A stretch of 64,000 nt of DNA from Segatella paludivivens DSM 17968 = JCM 13650 (GCF_000373185.1 NZ_KB890627.1:142327-206326); one strand, 5' to 3'. Positions 18,104 to 27,469 are shown, numbered from the stretch's first letter. Translations and numbers: made by a program. The notes: a model not told the origin generated them from the sequence alone.

Positions 18104-21100
18104 TGAAACGATCTAAATTTGATCCCGTAGAGGGAGTTATGCGCAAAAGCAGCATCATGCTGCTGATTGTGTCTGTATTCATTGTCTTTGGCATATATTC
18201 ACTTATTAATATGCCTAAAAATGAATTTCCTACTTTCACTGTTCGTACAGGTGTGGTTGCCGCTGTTTATCCCGGTGCTACTTCTGCTGAAGTAGAGGAA
18301 CAAGTGACAAAACCTTTAGAGAAGTTTCTTTGGGGATTTAAGGAAATAAAGAAGTCAAAGACATATTCACAAAGCAAAGACGGTGTTTGTTATGTCTTTC
18401 TGGAACTGAATGATAATATAAAGAATAAGGATGAGTTTTGGAGTAAATTTAAAATTAAACTTCAACAGTTTAAGGGTGAATTGCCTACTGGGGTATTAGC
18501 TTTAATAGCAAATGATGACTTCGGCGATACGTCTGCAATGTTGCTTACATTGGAGAGTAAAGACAAAACTTATAGGCAATTGCATGATTATATGACGAAT
18601 CTGCAGGATAGTCTACGTACGATTCCTGAGGTTGCCAATATGAGACTATGTGGTGAACAGAAAGAGCAGATCGGTATTTATATTGATCGTGACCGTCTTT
18701 CTACATACGGTTTGAATACTGCAACTTTGCTGGCTAGTCTGAAATCTCAAGGTATGACTATCATTAGTGGATCGGTTGACGATAAGAATACGGTGAGACC
18801 AATACACGTGGTATCAAGTCTTAGCACGGAAAATGATGTGGCGCAGCAGATTGTTTTTTCAGATCCTGCTGGCAATGTGATACGTTTGCGTGATATTGCA
18901 ACAATAAAACGTGAATATCCTGATGCCGATTCTTATGTGAAGAATAATGGCAAGAAATGTATTGTCTTATCATTAGAGATGAACGAAGGTAAAAATATTG
19001 TTCAGTTTGGTGATAAGGTAAAAGAAATCATGAACAGATATCAGGCTAGTTTGCCTTCTGATGTTCACATTTATACGATAACGGATCAGAGTCAAGTTGT
19101 AAATTCATCTGTCGTAGATTTCCTTAAAGAATTGTGTATAGCGATAGTTTCAGTAATCATAGTCATCATGCTTCTGCTGCCAATGCGAGTGGCTAGTGTG
19201 GCGGCTGGTACAATTCCGATAACGATATTTATTGCGTTGGGAATCTTCTATGCTTTTGGAATAGAATTGAATACGGTAACGCTGGCGGCATTGATTGTGA
19301 CTCTTGGTATGATAGTGGATAATAGTATTGTCATTATTGACTGCTATATAGAGAAGATTGATCAGGGAATGAGTCGATGGCATGCAGCCTCCTTGTCAGC
19401 CAAAGAGTTCTTCTCTTCAATATTCAGTGCTACATTAGCTATTTCAATCACTTTCTTCCCATTGTTGATAACGATGAGGGGTATGTTGCTAGACTTCGTG
19501 AAATGGTTCCCGTTTGGTGTCTCTATTGTTTTGGGTGTGTCTTTATTGATAGCGGTATTCATGGTGCCATGGATGCAATATACATTTATAAAGAAAGGAT
19601 TAAAAGAAGATAGTGGTAAAAAGAAACATAAGACTTTCTTGGAAGTTATACAGCATTATTATAATATATTGATTAATGCTTGCTTCAGACATCCTTTTAT
19701 CACATTGGGTTTTGGAGTGTTTACTATCATCATAGGAGGATATCTTTTTTCAAGAGCTCCGCAGAAATTGATGCCAAGGGCTGAACGTAACCAATTTGCG
19801 GTAGAAATTTATATGCCTTCTGGCACAGCGATTGAACGCACCGCGCAAGTTGCTGATAGTTTGGAGCATTTAATGAAAAAAGATAAACGTGTACTTAATG
19901 TCACTACATTCTATGGTAGTGGTTCTCCTCGTTTCCAAACCAGCTATGCTCCACAGATTGGTGGTACTAATTTCGCACAGTTTATTGTCAATACTAAGGA
20001 TGATGAGGATACCCAAGCTTTGCTTGATAAGTTCACTCCGATGTATTCTCGCTATTTTAGTGATGCTCAGGTGCGTATAAAGCAACTAGACTATTCTGAA
20101 GCTACATCACCTGTTGAGATTAGATTTAGTGGCAGTGACCTTTCTCAGTTGCATAAGACTGTAGATACAGCTATGGAAATTATGCGCCGTGACAGCAATT
20201 TGTTGTTGGTAAGAAGTAATTTTGATGGAACTACCAGTGGACTAAACGTTATAATGAATAGTGATGAGGCTAATAGGTTAGGAATAAACAAGGCGATGTT
20301 GTCTATGAATCTTGCTACAAGATTCGGTGATGGTATTCCACTTACAACAGTCTGGGAGGGTGATTATCCGGTAAACGTGATGCTTAAAGATACAAAATCA
20401 GGGAATCATACTCCTGATGATTTGAGTAATACAATGGTTAGTGGTTTGGTCCCTGGAGTGAATGTACATCTTAACCAGATAGCTAATGTTAAGCCTGATT
20501 GGCATGAAGGCATGATTGTAAGACGTAATGGAGTGAGAACGATATCAGTCTTTGCAGATGTACGTAGAGGCGTAAATCTGAATACGGCTACGGATAAAAC
20601 ATTAGCTTCATTAAAATCTGTTCCTGGTAAGGGCGTTTCTATGAAAGCTGGTGGTCAACGTGAGTTCGATAATGAAAACGGACCACAGATTTATGGAGGT
20701 TTGTCTATATCAATTATCATCATATTCGTGATATTGATTTTCCATTTCAAAGACATACGAATGTCTGTATTGATAATGTTTTCACTTCTATTTTCTTTGT
20801 TGGGAGCGGCTATTGGTATCTATGTCATGCATCAGGACGTGAGTTTGACTGGTGTGCTGGGTATGATATCGCTTATGGGAATCATAGTGAGGAACGGTAT
20901 CATAATGATAGACTATGCTGAAGAACTGCGCAAGAAAAATAGAATCAGCGCTAAGCATGCGGCTATTCAGGCTGCTGAAAGACGTATGCGCCCTATATTC
21001 CTTACTAGTGCAGCTGCATCAATGGGTGTTGTGCCTATGGTTATACAAAACTCACCGATGTGGGGACCAATGGGAGTTGTTGTTTGTTTTGGTACTATCG

Positions 21101-21240
21101 TCGCAATGTTCTTTATTCTCACAATGATACCTATTGGATATTGGATAATATTCCGTATCGAAGACAAGAAGCGTCATTTGAAGAATGAGAAAGATCGTGC
21201 AAAGATGATACAGAAGATTGTAAGTGAAGAAACTGAATAG
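18100..21240 (+). CDS. RND family efflux pump permease (AcrB-type)
   Basis: A 1046-residue inner-membrane proton/drug antiporter of full family length. One membrane helix opens the protein (SSIMLLIVSVFIVFGIYSL), then the porter loop (PTFTVRTGVVAAVYPGATSAEVEEQVTKP), a bundle of helices 2-6 including the proton-relay region GMIVDNSIVIIDCYIE, and a second symmetric half ending MFFILTMIPIGYWIIFRI. It acts in a tripartite complex with the adaptor upstream and the TolC-like channel downstream. The substrate is unknown; the motifs favour the hydrophobic/amphiphilic drug class over heavy-metal pumps, with moderate certainty. Confidence 0.95.
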   Translation: MMKRSKFDPVEGVMRKSSIMLLIVSVFIVFGIYSLINMPKNEFPTFTVRTGVVAAVYPGATSAEVEEQVTKPLEKFLWGFKEIKKSKTYSQSKDGVCYVFLELNDNIKNKDEFWSKFKIKLQQFKGELPTGVLALIANDDFGDTSAMLLTLESKDKTYRQLHDYMTNLQDSLRTIPEVANMRLCGEQKEQIGIYIDRDRLSTYGLNTATLLASLKSQGMTIISGSVDDKNTVRPIHVVSSLSTENDVAQQIVFSDPAGNVIRLRDIATIKREYPDADSYVKNNGKKCIVLSLEMNEGKNIVQFGDKVKEIMNRYQASLPSDVHIYTITDQSQVVNSSVVDFLKELCIAIVSVIIVIMLLLPMRVASVAAGTIPITIFIALGIFYAFGIELNTVTLAALIVTLGMIVDNSIVIIDCYIEKIDQGMSRWHAASLSAKEFFSSIFSATLAISITFFPLLITMRGMLLDFVKWFPFGVSIVLGVSLLIAVFMVPWMQYTFIKKGLKEDSGKKKHKTFLEVIQHYYNILINACFRHPFITLGFGVFTIIIGGYLFSRAPQKLMPRAERNQFAVEIYMPSGTAIERTAQVADSLEHLMKKDKRVLNVTTFYGSGSPRFQTSYAPQIGGTNFAQFIVNTKDDEDTQALLDKFTPMYSRYFSDAQVRIKQLDYSEATSPVEIRFSGSDLSQLHKTVDTAMEIMRRDSNLLLVRSNFDGTTSGLNVIMNSDEANRLGINKAMLSMNLATRFGDGIPLTTVWEGDYPVNVMLKDTKSGNHTPDDLSNTMVSGLVPGVNVHLNQIANVKPDWHEGMIVRRNGVRTISVFADVRRGVNLNTATDKTLASLKSVPGKGVSMKAGGQREFDNENGPQIYGGLSISIIIIFVILIFHFKDIRMSVLIMFSLLFSLLGAAIGIYVMHQDVSLTGVLGMISLMGIIVRNGIIMIDYAEELRKKNRISAKHAAIQAAERRMRPIFLTSAAASMGVVPMVIQNSPMWGPMGVVVCFGTIVAMFFILTMIPIGYWIIFRIEDKKRHLKNEKDRAKMIQKIVSEETE

Positions 21241-21271
21241 ACTGAATAGACAACAAATATATATAATAATT

Positions 21272-22633
21272 ATGATGAAAAGACTATCAATAATAATATT
21301 ATCAGTTGGTATGTTTTTGCCAATAAGCGCACAAAAGATATATACATTGAAAGAGTGTCGTGAATTGGCAATGCACAACAATATAAGGATAAGAGATGCT
21401 CGACTTGGAGTGAGTCAAGCACTGGAAACTGAAAAAAATGCATTCTCTAAATATCTACCTACTGTAACGGCTAGTGCTCTCGGTTTTCAATCTAATGACT
21501 ATTTGATGAAAAAAGACTTTAGTCTATCAGCAGCTGATCAAAGTAAGTTGGGTAGTGTAGTCTCGCAGCTAGGATTAAATCCTGCTGCGTTAGCTTCATT
21601 ACCATCTTCATACTCTTTTAATATGTTGAAGCATGGAACGATGGCGCAACTCATGGCTATGGAACCAATATATGCAGGTGGACAGATAACGAATGGAAAC
21701 AAATTGGCTAAGTTGCAGACTGAAGTAAAGAAGCTGCAGATCAGACAGTCTGAAGATGAAGTGGTTTCATCTACAGAGACATATTATAATCAATTGTTAA
21801 CGCTTTTTGGAAAGCTTAGAACTATTAATATGGCTGATAATCAATTAAAACGTATTCATAATGATGCCGAAAATGCTTATAAAGCTGGTATCTCTACAAA
21901 AAAGGATATGTTGACAGTTGAACTGAAGCAGAATGAATTGGTTGGAAACAGATTGAAGGTTGAAAACGGAATCAAACTGTGCAAAATGGCTCTTGCTCAA
22001 TATATAGGTAAGAATGGCGATGAAATAATGATTGATACAACGTTGACAGATGAAATTCTTGAACCTTCTGTCTATCTTGTTGACCATGTTTCTGCACTCA
22101 ACAATAAAGTAGAGGCTCAACTTCTTGATAAAAATGTTGAGGCTAACAAACTTCAGACTAAACTGAAAAAAGGAGTATTGTTGCCTACTTTGTCTGTTGG
22201 CGCAGTTGGAGTGTATCAAAATATGATGGGAAGTGGCCAAGCTAATGTGATAGGACTTGCAACTCTTAGTGTTCCTATCAGTGGCTTGTGGAGTGATAAT
22301 CATGTGGTGAAGCATCAGAAGATAGCTGAACAGATTGCATGTCAGGATAGAGAGGATAATCGTCAACTGCTCATCATACAGATGCAAAGTTCATATAATG
22401 ATTTTGATAATTCATACAAACAGATTCTTGTGGCACGCAAGAGTATAGAACAATCAGCTGAAAATCTTCGTCTGAATGAGGATTATTATAAAGCAGGCAC
22501 TGCAACAATGAGCGATCTGCTCGATGCACAGACAAGTAATCAGCAGTCATTAGACAAGTATACTGAAACAGTTTGCAACTATCTTGATTGCAAGACTGCT
22601 TACTTTATAGCAACAGGCAGGAATGTTGAATAA
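21272..22633 (+). CDS. TolC-family outer-membrane efflux channel
   Basis: I chose the ATG at 21272, which gives a proper signal peptide (MMKRLSIIILSVGMFLPISAQ). The longer frame from 21224 overlaps the pump gene and adds a polar extension. The mature protein has TolC features: YTLKECRELAMHNNIRIRDARL at the N-terminus, two repeats of long heptad-patterned helices, and the end signature AENLRLNEDYYKAGTATMSDLLDAQ. It forms the outer-membrane exit duct of the RND system. It is the last gene of the operon. Confidence 0.93.
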   Translation: MMKRLSIIILSVGMFLPISAQKIYTLKECRELAMHNNIRIRDARLGVSQALETEKNAFSKYLPTVTASALGFQSNDYLMKKDFSLSAADQSKLGSVVSQLGLNPAALASLPSSYSFNMLKHGTMAQLMAMEPIYAGGQITNGNKLAKLQTEVKKLQIRQSEDEVVSSTETYYNQLLTLFGKLRTINMADNQLKRIHNDAENAYKAGISTKKDMLTVELKQNELVGNRLKVENGIKLCKMALAQYIGKNGDEIMIDTTLTDEILEPSVYLVDHVSALNNKVEAQLLDKNVEANKLQTKLKKGVLLPTLSVGAVGVYQNMMGSGQANVIGLATLSVPISGLWSDNHVVKHQKIAEQIACQDREDNRQLLIIQMQSSYNDFDNSYKQILVARKSIEQSAENLRLNEDYYKAGTATMSDLLDAQTSNQQSLDKYTETVCNYLDCKTAYFIATGRNVE

Positions 22634-22721
22634 AAACTAACACATTAAAACTGTGCAATCGTTTGCTCAACGATTTGCGCTAATATTGACAATTATCAGA
22701 ACAACGGGGGAAATTTAGTTT

Positions 22722-22965
22722 TATCTTTGCATTGTTGTTGGAGTTCGCATAAATCATTAGATTGTGGTTATGTACTTCCTCCAAGCGATTATAAAAAAAG
22801 TAGGTTCAATGTTTTTAGGTACACGTTAAGGAATAAAATGTTTAGAGAGTTTTGAGTATTGTGTTTTGATAGATTAGATTTCCCTCATAGCGAGGATGGG
22901 TTAAATGGTTTTTGTTGATTTAGTGAGAAAGGGACCCGCTAGCAGATTTGCTGGCGGGTCCTTTA
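22722..22965 (+). ncRNA. Candidate small RNA with its own promoter and terminator
   Basis: A -7 box TATCTTTG (22722-22729) and a strong terminator (12-bp GC-rich stem with one G-U pair, 22932-22943 with 22950-22961, then TTTATTTATT) bound about 225 bases without a credible gene. The 5' part can form a hairpin (CATAA 22748-22752 with TTATG 22768-22772, extended by GGAGT with ACTTCC). TAAATCA (22750-22756) is also complementary to TGATTTA (22916-22922), which would close the molecule end to end. The terminator also lies at the 3' end of the convergent DUF4230 gene. No -33 match is clear. I do not recognise the RNA family. Confidence 0.4.
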
Positions 22966-22972
22966 TTTATTG

Positions 22973-23605
22973 TCACTTGTCAAATCGTATTTTTACATAT
23001 TCAAATCCCATTGAGTGCAATATATTGTTAAACTGTATAGTTGCGTTATTCTTAGCTTTGGTAATATTGTCAGCTGCCATGCAACGTGCCTTCATCGCGT
23101 TGTATGCTTTGTTGTATAGTGCTTTGCGGTCTTTGTCTGTCCATGTTCCTGTCTCAGAGAAAGGCTTTGTTCTTGCCTCATCAATGAATTCATTGTCAAG
23201 CAATTTTATGGGTGGTAATATAGCCTTTATTGTGTCGTGGTCTACTTTTATCCAGTCTTTGTTTGTCTCATGCAGATTTATTCCCAGTCGAAGTGTTCCA
23301 TAATATATCCTCACAAGTTTATCGTCACCAAAGAAACTATGTCTTGTTGTATCAGTCAGTTCTTCATCATTTACCTGTAGAAATTCCCATTCACCAATGT
23401 TTTCAATTGATTTTATCATTGTAGGCGTAATGTCAATCTTCTTGTTCTCTTCAATACTTATGCTGTTATCCTTGTTTAGCCAATATAGTCCGGCTAGTAT
23501 AATGATAGCGGCAATAGCTATTATCGCAACTTGCAGTAATGGATTTACAGCAACGTTGCTGATAAGAGACTTAATGCTGAGTCTTGATTTATTCTTATTT
23601 TTCAT
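22973..23605 (-). CDS. DUF4230 family membrane-anchored protein
   Basis: A 210-residue protein with one N-terminal membrane helix (LLQVAIIAIAAIIILAGLYWL, residues about 25-45) and a periplasmic domain. The DUF4230 pattern is visible as IENIGEWEFLQVNDEELTDTTRH and YYGTLRLGINL, with a C-terminal helix of Ala/Asn-rich residues and FEYVKIRF at the end. The function of this family is not established. It overlaps the upstream DUF4230 gene by 11 bases, so the two form an operon. The strong terminator just beyond its stop is shared with the candidate small RNA. Confidence 0.8.
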   Translation of the reverse strand: MKNKNKSRLSIKSLISNVAVNPLLQVAIIAIAAIIILAGLYWLNKDNSISIEENKKIDITPTMIKSIENIGEWEFLQVNDEELTDTTRHSFFGDDKLVRIYYGTLRLGINLHETNKDWIKVDHDTIKAILPPIKLLDNEFIDEARTKPFSETGTWTDKDRKALYNKAYNAMKARCMAADNITKAKNNATIQFNNILHSMGFEYVKIRFDK

Positions 23606-24266
23606 GTTCTATTGTAGTTTTGTCAATTAGGTTATTAATGTTGTTGTTTAAGCCCTTTCTGAAACTTATTGTAATATCTTTTTCGTCATACCCCATGAGC
23701 TTTATCATCGGAATGATATTATTGGCTGCATTCATCTTGGCTCTTTCAAGAATATCCGTTTGAGGAATAGATTTTATGATTTGATCTCGTCCCTGTTTTT
23801 CATAGCTTAAAAGTTCCTCATCGCTGAAGTTTGAACGAACCAAACTAACATCTTTCTTAATTCCCTCGTGGTCTATTCTTGAACTTGTCATTATGATTCG
23901 TGGGTCGGGTAGTGTTACTTCAATCTTGTTGCCAAACTTAGTTATGTTCTTTTCAGAAAAGTTTGAGAAGTCGATATATGCTTTCACAGTTGCGTCCATA
24001 GGGATAGCAATCTTTCGCTGACTCATAGGGATGTCAAAACTCATGTCTGTTTTGAACAGAGAAGCTTTGATAGTTTTTTTATCCAGATGAGTTATAATCT
24101 TGTGAAATTTATATTCAGCGGTATATAATCGTGAGCATTTTTGTATGTGCATCACTATTTCTGGTATCGTATCTATCTGTTTAGCTGTTTCATCGGTCTT
24201 GTTTCTGTTGCAAGAAGCAAGCAATGTAATAGCCATAATAACGATTAATGTAGCTTTATGTTTCAT
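23595..24266 (-). CDS. DUF4230 family lipoprotein
   Basis: A 223-residue protein with a lipoprotein signal (MKHKATLIVIMAITLLASCNRN, lipid-bearing Cys19). The domain shows CSRLYTAEYKFHKIITH, KIAIPMDATVKAYIDFSNF, KIEVTLPDPRII and a C-terminal Ala/Asn helix, matching DUF4230. It is a diverged relative of the next gene, which keeps a membrane helix instead of a lipid anchor. A minus-strand -7 box (CAAATATA at 24288-24295 on the plus strand) precedes it. Function unknown. Confidence 0.8.
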   Translation of the reverse strand: MKHKATLIVIMAITLLASCNRNKTDETAKQIDTIPEIVMHIQKCSRLYTAEYKFHKIITHLDKKTIKASLFKTDMSFDIPMSQRKIAIPMDATVKAYIDFSNFSEKNITKFGNKIEVTLPDPRIIMTSSRIDHEGIKKDVSLVRSNFSDEELLSYEKQGRDQIIKSIPQTDILERAKMNAANNIIPMIKLMGYDEKDITISFRKGLNNNINNLIDKTTIEHEK

Positions 24267-24601
24267 ATTTTTATTTTTTCAATAATACAAATATAGATAT
24301 TTTTTCTGATATTAGTTATGTATTTGTTGAAATTAATAACTTCGCCATGCAAGTTTCATTTCTGTATCACCTATCCATATTATAAAAAGTTTATTGTATT
24401 TTAGTATAAAATACTTCTTTATGAGGATTTGTATAAAGCCTTCAAACATTCTTATTTAAATCTATAGAATGCTTTGTATTGGTGATTTTTTCTTGTTTTA
24501 ATCCATATTATTTTTAGTGAATAACTAAAGCTTTTATAAATGAATATTCATTCTTCAAACGAAAATTCTGTGATTATCATTCATTATAAATCATGATTCC
24601 C
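24267..24601. other. AT-rich gene-free spacer
   Basis: No credible coding sequence. It holds the -7 box of the DUF4230 pair at its left end and short imperfect inverted repeats (ATGAATATTCAT near 24540-24552; TTATAAATGAAT against ATTCATTATAAA). Nothing else stands out. Confidence 0.5.
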
Positions 24602-24632
24602 TTTTATATTTCAAAAATTAATACTACCTTTG
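24602..24632 (+). promoter_or_regulatory. Promoter of the mgtA leader
   Basis: TACCTTTG at 24625-24632 fits TAnnTTTG, with TTTT (a weak form of TTTG) at 24602-24605, 19 bases upstream. The transcript would start near 24639, about 20 bases before the leader-peptide ATG. Confidence 0.5.
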
Positions 24633-24658
24633 CGCCGAATTTAAAATCAAAAATAAAT

Positions 24659-24715
24659 ATGAACGACGACCCTTATCCGATTACAAATAAAATAATGTTT
24701 AACTGCATTCGTTAG
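24659..24715 (+). CDS. Putative mgtA leader peptide (MgtL-like, 18 residues)
   Basis: An ATG-started frame of 18 codons encoding MNDDPYPITNKIMFNCIR lies between the mgtA promoter and mgtA. The N-terminus combines two Asp with two Pro within the first seven residues. Enterobacterial MgtL starts M-E-P-D-P-T-P and makes the ribosome fall apart at low magnesium. The sequences are otherwise unlike, and so is the RNA around them. The stop codon (24713-24715) overlaps the first arm of the hairpin that controls access to the mgtA start. The peptide is inferred; translation is not shown. Confidence 0.6.
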   Translation: MNDDPYPITNKIMFNCIR

Positions 24716-24776
24716 GAAGTCGTGTCTCATGATTTATACTTCCTGATATGCTTAATAACGGAGGTATAACTCATGA
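24714..24776 (+). promoter_or_regulatory. Switchable leader RNA controlling mgtA translation
   Basis: Two hairpins compete. Hairpin A pairs AGGAAGT (24714-24720) with ACTTCCT (24738-24744). Hairpin B pairs ACTTCC (24738-24743) with GGAGGT (24760-24765), which is the ribosome binding site of mgtA, with one G-U pair. In addition TCATGA at 24727-24732 can pair with TCATGA at 24771-24776, which contains the mgtA start codon. A ribosome finishing the leader would cover the first arm and favour B (off). A ribosome lost early would let A form and free the site (on). Confidence 0.55.
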
Positions 24777-27469
24777 TAAAAATAATGAGAAACACCATTG
24801 GAGCAGCAATGCACAATGGTAAAGGAGTGATGCTGTCAACTCCAACTGAAAATCTTTTTAAAACAGCTACTTTTCCAAAAAAAGAAATATTCGAACGCTT
24901 GCAATGCTTGCCTACTGGACTGAATGAAGATGAAGTTTCAGAAAGGCAAGAGCAATTTGGATACAATAGAGTGAAAAGGGAAGAGACACCCTCATGGTTT
25001 AGACAACTTGTCTCGGCCTTTATCAATCCATTTATCGGTATCCTTGTCCTGATAGCAATAGTATCTTCTATTATCGATGTGGTACTGGCCGCTCCAGCAG
25101 ATAGAGACTACAAAACGCTTGTAGTCGTTTCTGTAATGGTAATTATCAGTGTTGTGCTTCGTTTTGTACAAGAATATCGAAGCAACCTTGCTGCAGAAAA
25201 ATTAAAGGACTTAGTAACTACAACTGCGACTGTTATTCGTCAAGAAACTGGTAAAGATGAAATTGACTTTGAAGAAATTGTACCTGGTGATATAATTTTG
25301 TTATCAGCTGGTGACATGATACCCGCTGATTGTCGGGTGATTCAATCAAAAGACTTATTTGTCAACCAATCGGCTCTAACAGGAGAATCAATACCCGTTG
25401 AGAAAAATGACCAACCGATTGCTGATGCTAAAAAGCTATCACCTTTTGAGTTGCCAAATATCTGCCTTATGGGTTCTGATGTGGTCAGTGGTTCGGCAAC
25501 AGTTGTTGCTATCAATACAGGTGAAAGTACTTATTTCGGAGCTATAAGTAAGTCTGTTACTGGGAAGCGAGTTGAAACCAGCTTTGATAAAGGAATAAAC
25601 AAGATAAGTTGGTTGCTTATCCGGTTTATGTTTGTCATGGTTCCTCTCATTTTCCTGATAAATGGATTTATGAAAGGCAATTGGTACGATTCTTTACTAT
25701 TTGCTATTGCTGTGGCCGTAGGACTCACTCCTGAAATGTTACCTATGATAGTAACGGCTAATCTTGCTAAAGGAGCTGTTAGTATGAGCAAACATAATGT
25801 GATTATTAAACGCTTGAATGCAATTCAGAATCTGGGAGCCATGGATATTCTATGTACAGACAAAACAGGAACATTAACTCTTGATAAAGTCGTACTAGAA
25901 AAGCATGTAAATATTTACGGTATTGATGATGAGGAGGTGTTGAGTTGGGCATACCTCAATAGCTTTCACCAAACAGGCGTTAAAAGTCTACTCGACAATG
26001 CAATCCTAACTCATGCAGAACTTAATGAAGAACTAAATGTAGAAAGAGACTTCGAAAAAATAGATGAAATTCCCTTTGATTTTCAGCGCCGTAGATTATC
26101 GGTTATTCTACAAAAAAAAGATGGAAAGCATTTGCTTATCTGTAAAGGTGCTGTAGAAGAATTACTTTCCATTTCTTCTTATGCTTTTGATCCAGGAGAA
26201 GACAAAAAATTGCAGATCTTTACTGATGAGGTTATTCCACTCGATGATAGTACCCGTGAATTAATTCTTCGTGAGACTAAGAAAATGAATGAAGATGGCA
26301 TGCGAGTATTGCTGGTTGCAGTCAAAGAATTTGATCAACGAGAATTAAACTATTCTGTAGCTGACGAAAATAATCTAATGATTGTTGGACTCATTGGTTT
26401 CCTTGATCCAGCTAAACCTTCGGCAAAAGAAGCAATAGAGCGATTACGCAAATTAGGAGTTAATGTAAAAGTATTAACTGGCGACAATGAGATTGTAACT
26501 AAAAAGATATGTAATGACATTGGCATTGAAGTCAACAACCTTATCACAGGAAATGAACTTGATGAAATAACCGATGAAGAACTTGCTTCAAAAATCGGTG
26601 ATATTAGTATTTTTTCCAAACTAAATCCGTTGCAAAAAACAAGAGTAGTGAAGGTATTACAGAGCAAAGGAAATACCGTTGGCTTTCTTGGAGATGGTAT
26701 AAATGATGCAGGAGCTTTAAAACAAGCTGATGTTGGTATCTCTGTGGATACAGCTACAGATATTGCTAAAGAAAGTGCAGATATTATTTTGCTTGAGAAC
26801 GATTTGAATGTTCTAAGGAAGGGAGTAGTATATGGTCGCCGTACTTTTGGAAATATCCTGAAATATATCAAAATGACCACAAGTAGTAACTTTGGAAATA
26901 TGTTCAGTATGCTTGGTGCAAGTGCATTCTTACCATTTTTGCCGATGCTACCTGTTCAATTATTATTGCAAAATCTACTTTACGATATATCACAAGTATC
27001 TATTCCATGGGATAGAGTGGATGAAGAGTATATTAATAAACCGCAACAGTGGAATGCGAAGTTCTTATCTAAATTCATAGTTTTTATTGGACCAATAAGT
27101 TCCATATTTGATTATGCTACATTTGCGTTGATGTATTTCGTCTTCAAAGCTAATTCTCCTGAACACCAAAGCTTATTCCAAAGTGGATGGTTTATTGAAG
27201 GTTTATTATCGCAAACATTAATTGTGCACTTGATTAGAACCCGTAAAATACCATTTATTCAAAGCTGGGCTACAGCCCCAGTTGTTGCGTTGACTTCTTT
27301 AATCATGGCGATCGGTATTTTTATACCTTTTTCTCCAGTTGCTCATTTGCTGGGTTTGCAAGCACTTCCAATAACGTATTTCCCATTTTTGATTATAATA
27401 TTGGTCGCTTATGCGATTCTTACTCAGATTGTGAAAAGTTGGTTTATTAAACGATTCCATAATTTCTGA
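24773..27469 (+). CDS. mgtA: Magnesium-importing P-type ATPase
   Basis: An 898-residue P-type ATPase of class IIIB, the same length as enterobacterial MgtA. Actuator motif ALTGESIPVEK, phosphorylation motif CTDKTGTLT with Asp363, nucleotide-binding KGAVEELL, hinge VLTGDNE and GDGINDAGALKQADVGIS are all present. The helices carry the class-specific VGLTPEMLPMIV and NMFSMLGASAFLPFLPMLP. It brings Mg2+ across the inner membrane when magnesium is scarce. The start is supported by GGAGG at 24760-24764, an unusually strong Shine-Dalgarno for this phylum. A peptide leader and competing hairpins precede it, and an OprB-like porin follows. Confidence 0.95.
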   Translation: MIKIMRNTIGAAMHNGKGVMLSTPTENLFKTATFPKKEIFERLQCLPTGLNEDEVSERQEQFGYNRVKREETPSWFRQLVSAFINPFIGILVLIAIVSSIIDVVLAAPADRDYKTLVVVSVMVIISVVLRFVQEYRSNLAAEKLKDLVTTTATVIRQETGKDEIDFEEIVPGDIILLSAGDMIPADCRVIQSKDLFVNQSALTGESIPVEKNDQPIADAKKLSPFELPNICLMGSDVVSGSATVVAINTGESTYFGAISKSVTGKRVETSFDKGINKISWLLIRFMFVMVPLIFLINGFMKGNWYDSLLFAIAVAVGLTPEMLPMIVTANLAKGAVSMSKHNVIIKRLNAIQNLGAMDILCTDKTGTLTLDKVVLEKHVNIYGIDDEEVLSWAYLNSFHQTGVKSLLDNAILTHAELNEELNVERDFEKIDEIPFDFQRRRLSVILQKKDGKHLLICKGAVEELLSISSYAFDPGEDKKLQIFTDEVIPLDDSTRELILRETKKMNEDGMRVLLVAVKEFDQRELNYSVADENNLMIVGLIGFLDPAKPSAKEAIERLRKLGVNVKVLTGDNEIVTKKICNDIGIEVNNLITGNELDEITDEELASKIGDISIFSKLNPLQKTRVVKVLQSKGNTVGFLGDGINDAGALKQADVGISVDTATDIAKESADIILLENDLNVLRKGVVYGRRTFGNILKYIKMTTSSNFGNMFSMLGASAFLPFLPMLPVQLLLQNLLYDISQVSIPWDRVDEEYINKPQQWNAKFLSKFIVFIGPISSIFDYATFALMYFVFKANSPEHQSLFQSGWFIEGLLSQTLIVHLIRTRKIPFIQSWATAPVVALTSLIMAIGIFIPFSPVAHLLGLQALPITYFPFLIIILVAYAILTQIVKSWFIKRFHNF

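Noticed and set aside
21845..22387. Minus-strand 180-codon frame inside the TolC gene
   Set aside because: Antisense shadow of a well-supported gene; no recognisable family.
22905..23303. Plus-strand open frame of 132 codons
   Set aside because: It crosses the small-RNA terminator and lies antisense to a DUF4230 gene whose protein sequence is convincing.
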